From contig CADCBZ010000049.1 in assembly GCA_902799765.1 (NCBI GenBank), positions 18,179-82,178 of the forward strand: DNA of 64,000 bases. Direction: 5' to 3'. Positions 63,701 to 64,000 of this stretch are shown here, piece by piece; position 1 is the first letter of the stretch, and every line of letters begins with the position of its first letter. Origin of the DNA: an uncultured Prevotellaceae bacterium. GTDB taxonomy: Bacteria; Bacteroidota; Bacteroidia; Bacteroidales; Bacteroidaceae. The translations under genes and the position numbers were made by a program. The notes under the pieces were generated by a model. That model was not told the origin of the DNA. It saw only the letters and a list, made by a program, of their open reading frames with translations, and searched no databases.

Positions 63701-64000
63701 GTGATGTTGAAGTTTGACTGATTGCCTACCTTAATTTCCTGAGTCTCATAACCGATGTACGAGAGAACAATCGTTGCACCGGGATTGACATTGAGCGTGA
63801 AGTTACCGTCAAAGTCGGTAACTGTACCATTAGTGGTACCTTTCTCCATTACGCTGGCTCCGATAACGGGACCCTGAGCATCGACTACAGTACCTGTAAT
63901 CTTTTTTGTAGCCTGTTGTACGTTCTGAACGTCACCAGCGGCATAGGCGTTTGATGAATAGCCAAGGCCCAAAAGTGCCATGACACCCATCAGCAGCGCT
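60782..64000 (-). CDS. SusC/RagA-family TonB-dependent receptor, frame-disrupted, start outside window
   Basis: Outer-membrane glycan importer. The signal peptide is cut by the window edge (ALLMGVMALLGLGYSSNAYA). Then come the carboxypeptidase-like domain (ITGTVVDAQGPVIGASVMEK), TonB region EEVVVVGYGVQKKKLVTGA, plug (YIRGIGTTGDSSPLYVIDGV, DAASAAIYGSRAANGVILVT) and barrel. At 61647-61652 the frame breaks after NPAAINGG and resumes at IGKDFSYNIGVNFTYNKNEV. About 16-17 residues usual for the family (a VRNxGxE-type strand) are missing. It ends GLYPPSRTFLVGASIKF. First gene of the Sus operon. Confidence 0.92.

Overview
The window is from a Bacteroidota genome, most likely a Prevotellaceae (Prevotella-like) gut or rumen bacterium. 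The evidence is the many promoters with a TTTG element about 19-20 bases upstream of TAnnTTTG, the near absence of Shine-Dalgarno sites, a SusC/SusD locus, secreted CE7 and CE8 carbohydrate esterases, PnuT-type thiamin uptake, and SufT-, PASTA- and NigD-like proteins typical of the order. There is no rRNA, no CRISPR array and no complete insertion sequence. One tRNA (Pro, CGG) is present.

Layout. 1-5.1 kb: 2-oxoacid:acceptor oxidoreductase alpha subunit (partial), nucleoside kinase, Na/Pi symporter. 5.1-9.6 kb is an accessory island: a MntA-type nucleotidyltransferase, a HigBA-type toxin-antitoxin pair, three copies of one terminator-plus-promoter module between the cassettes, an apparent structured RNA of about 320 nt, a CotH lipoprotein and a Fic protein with an inverted-repeat operator. 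10.1-13.7 kb: TPP-riboswitch thiamin salvage operon (TonB receptor, PnuT, thiamin pyrophosphokinase). 13.7-17.7 kb: acyl-CoA ligase, prfB, a small membrane protein, CYTH, VanZ. 17.7-21.2 kb: two tandem SNF-family symporters and a ComEA-like protein. 21.3-25.3 kb: tatA, tatC, an iron-sulfur membrane protein and a Tat-signal aldo/keto reductase, probably one functional unit. 25.3-28.8 kb: operon of a PyrK-like reductase, an FAD oxidoreductase and a MATE transporter. 29-36.7 kb: pectinesterase, murF with two unknown exported proteins, folP, cdaA. 36.8-43.7 kb: pta-ackA, SufT, LpxH, KdgK, RadC, glycosyltransferase, efp. 43.8-50 kb: rpmH, a PASTA/RluD/Ddl/acyltransferase/NigD operon, acetylxylan esterase. 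50-51.7 kb: a palindrome array and an AAA ATPase. 51.8-64 kb: a Sus-type locus followed by a duplicated pair of membrane protein and beta-propeller lipoprotein carrying a CxxCH motif.

Four signals cut across genes. (1) At least eleven genes, plus the TPP riboswitch, seem to have lost a short internal segment; the two that can be measured inside the window lost 43 and 44 nt. Most are thrown out of frame. Because core genes are hit, an assembly artefact is the leading explanation. (2) Three intergenic regions carry repeats with exactly 22-nt spacing but different core sequences. (3) About a dozen degenerate tracts with a 7-nt period sit directly before start codons or inside signal-peptide, membrane or loop coding sequence; the same octapeptide SLHSPLSS is encoded by one such tract in two unrelated proteins. 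(4) The propeller/membrane-protein pairs next to SusCD look like an uncharacterised envelope system.

Starts were chosen from promoter positions and family N-termini, because ribosome binding sites are rarely informative here. Functions come from motif and family recognition only; no database search was possible.
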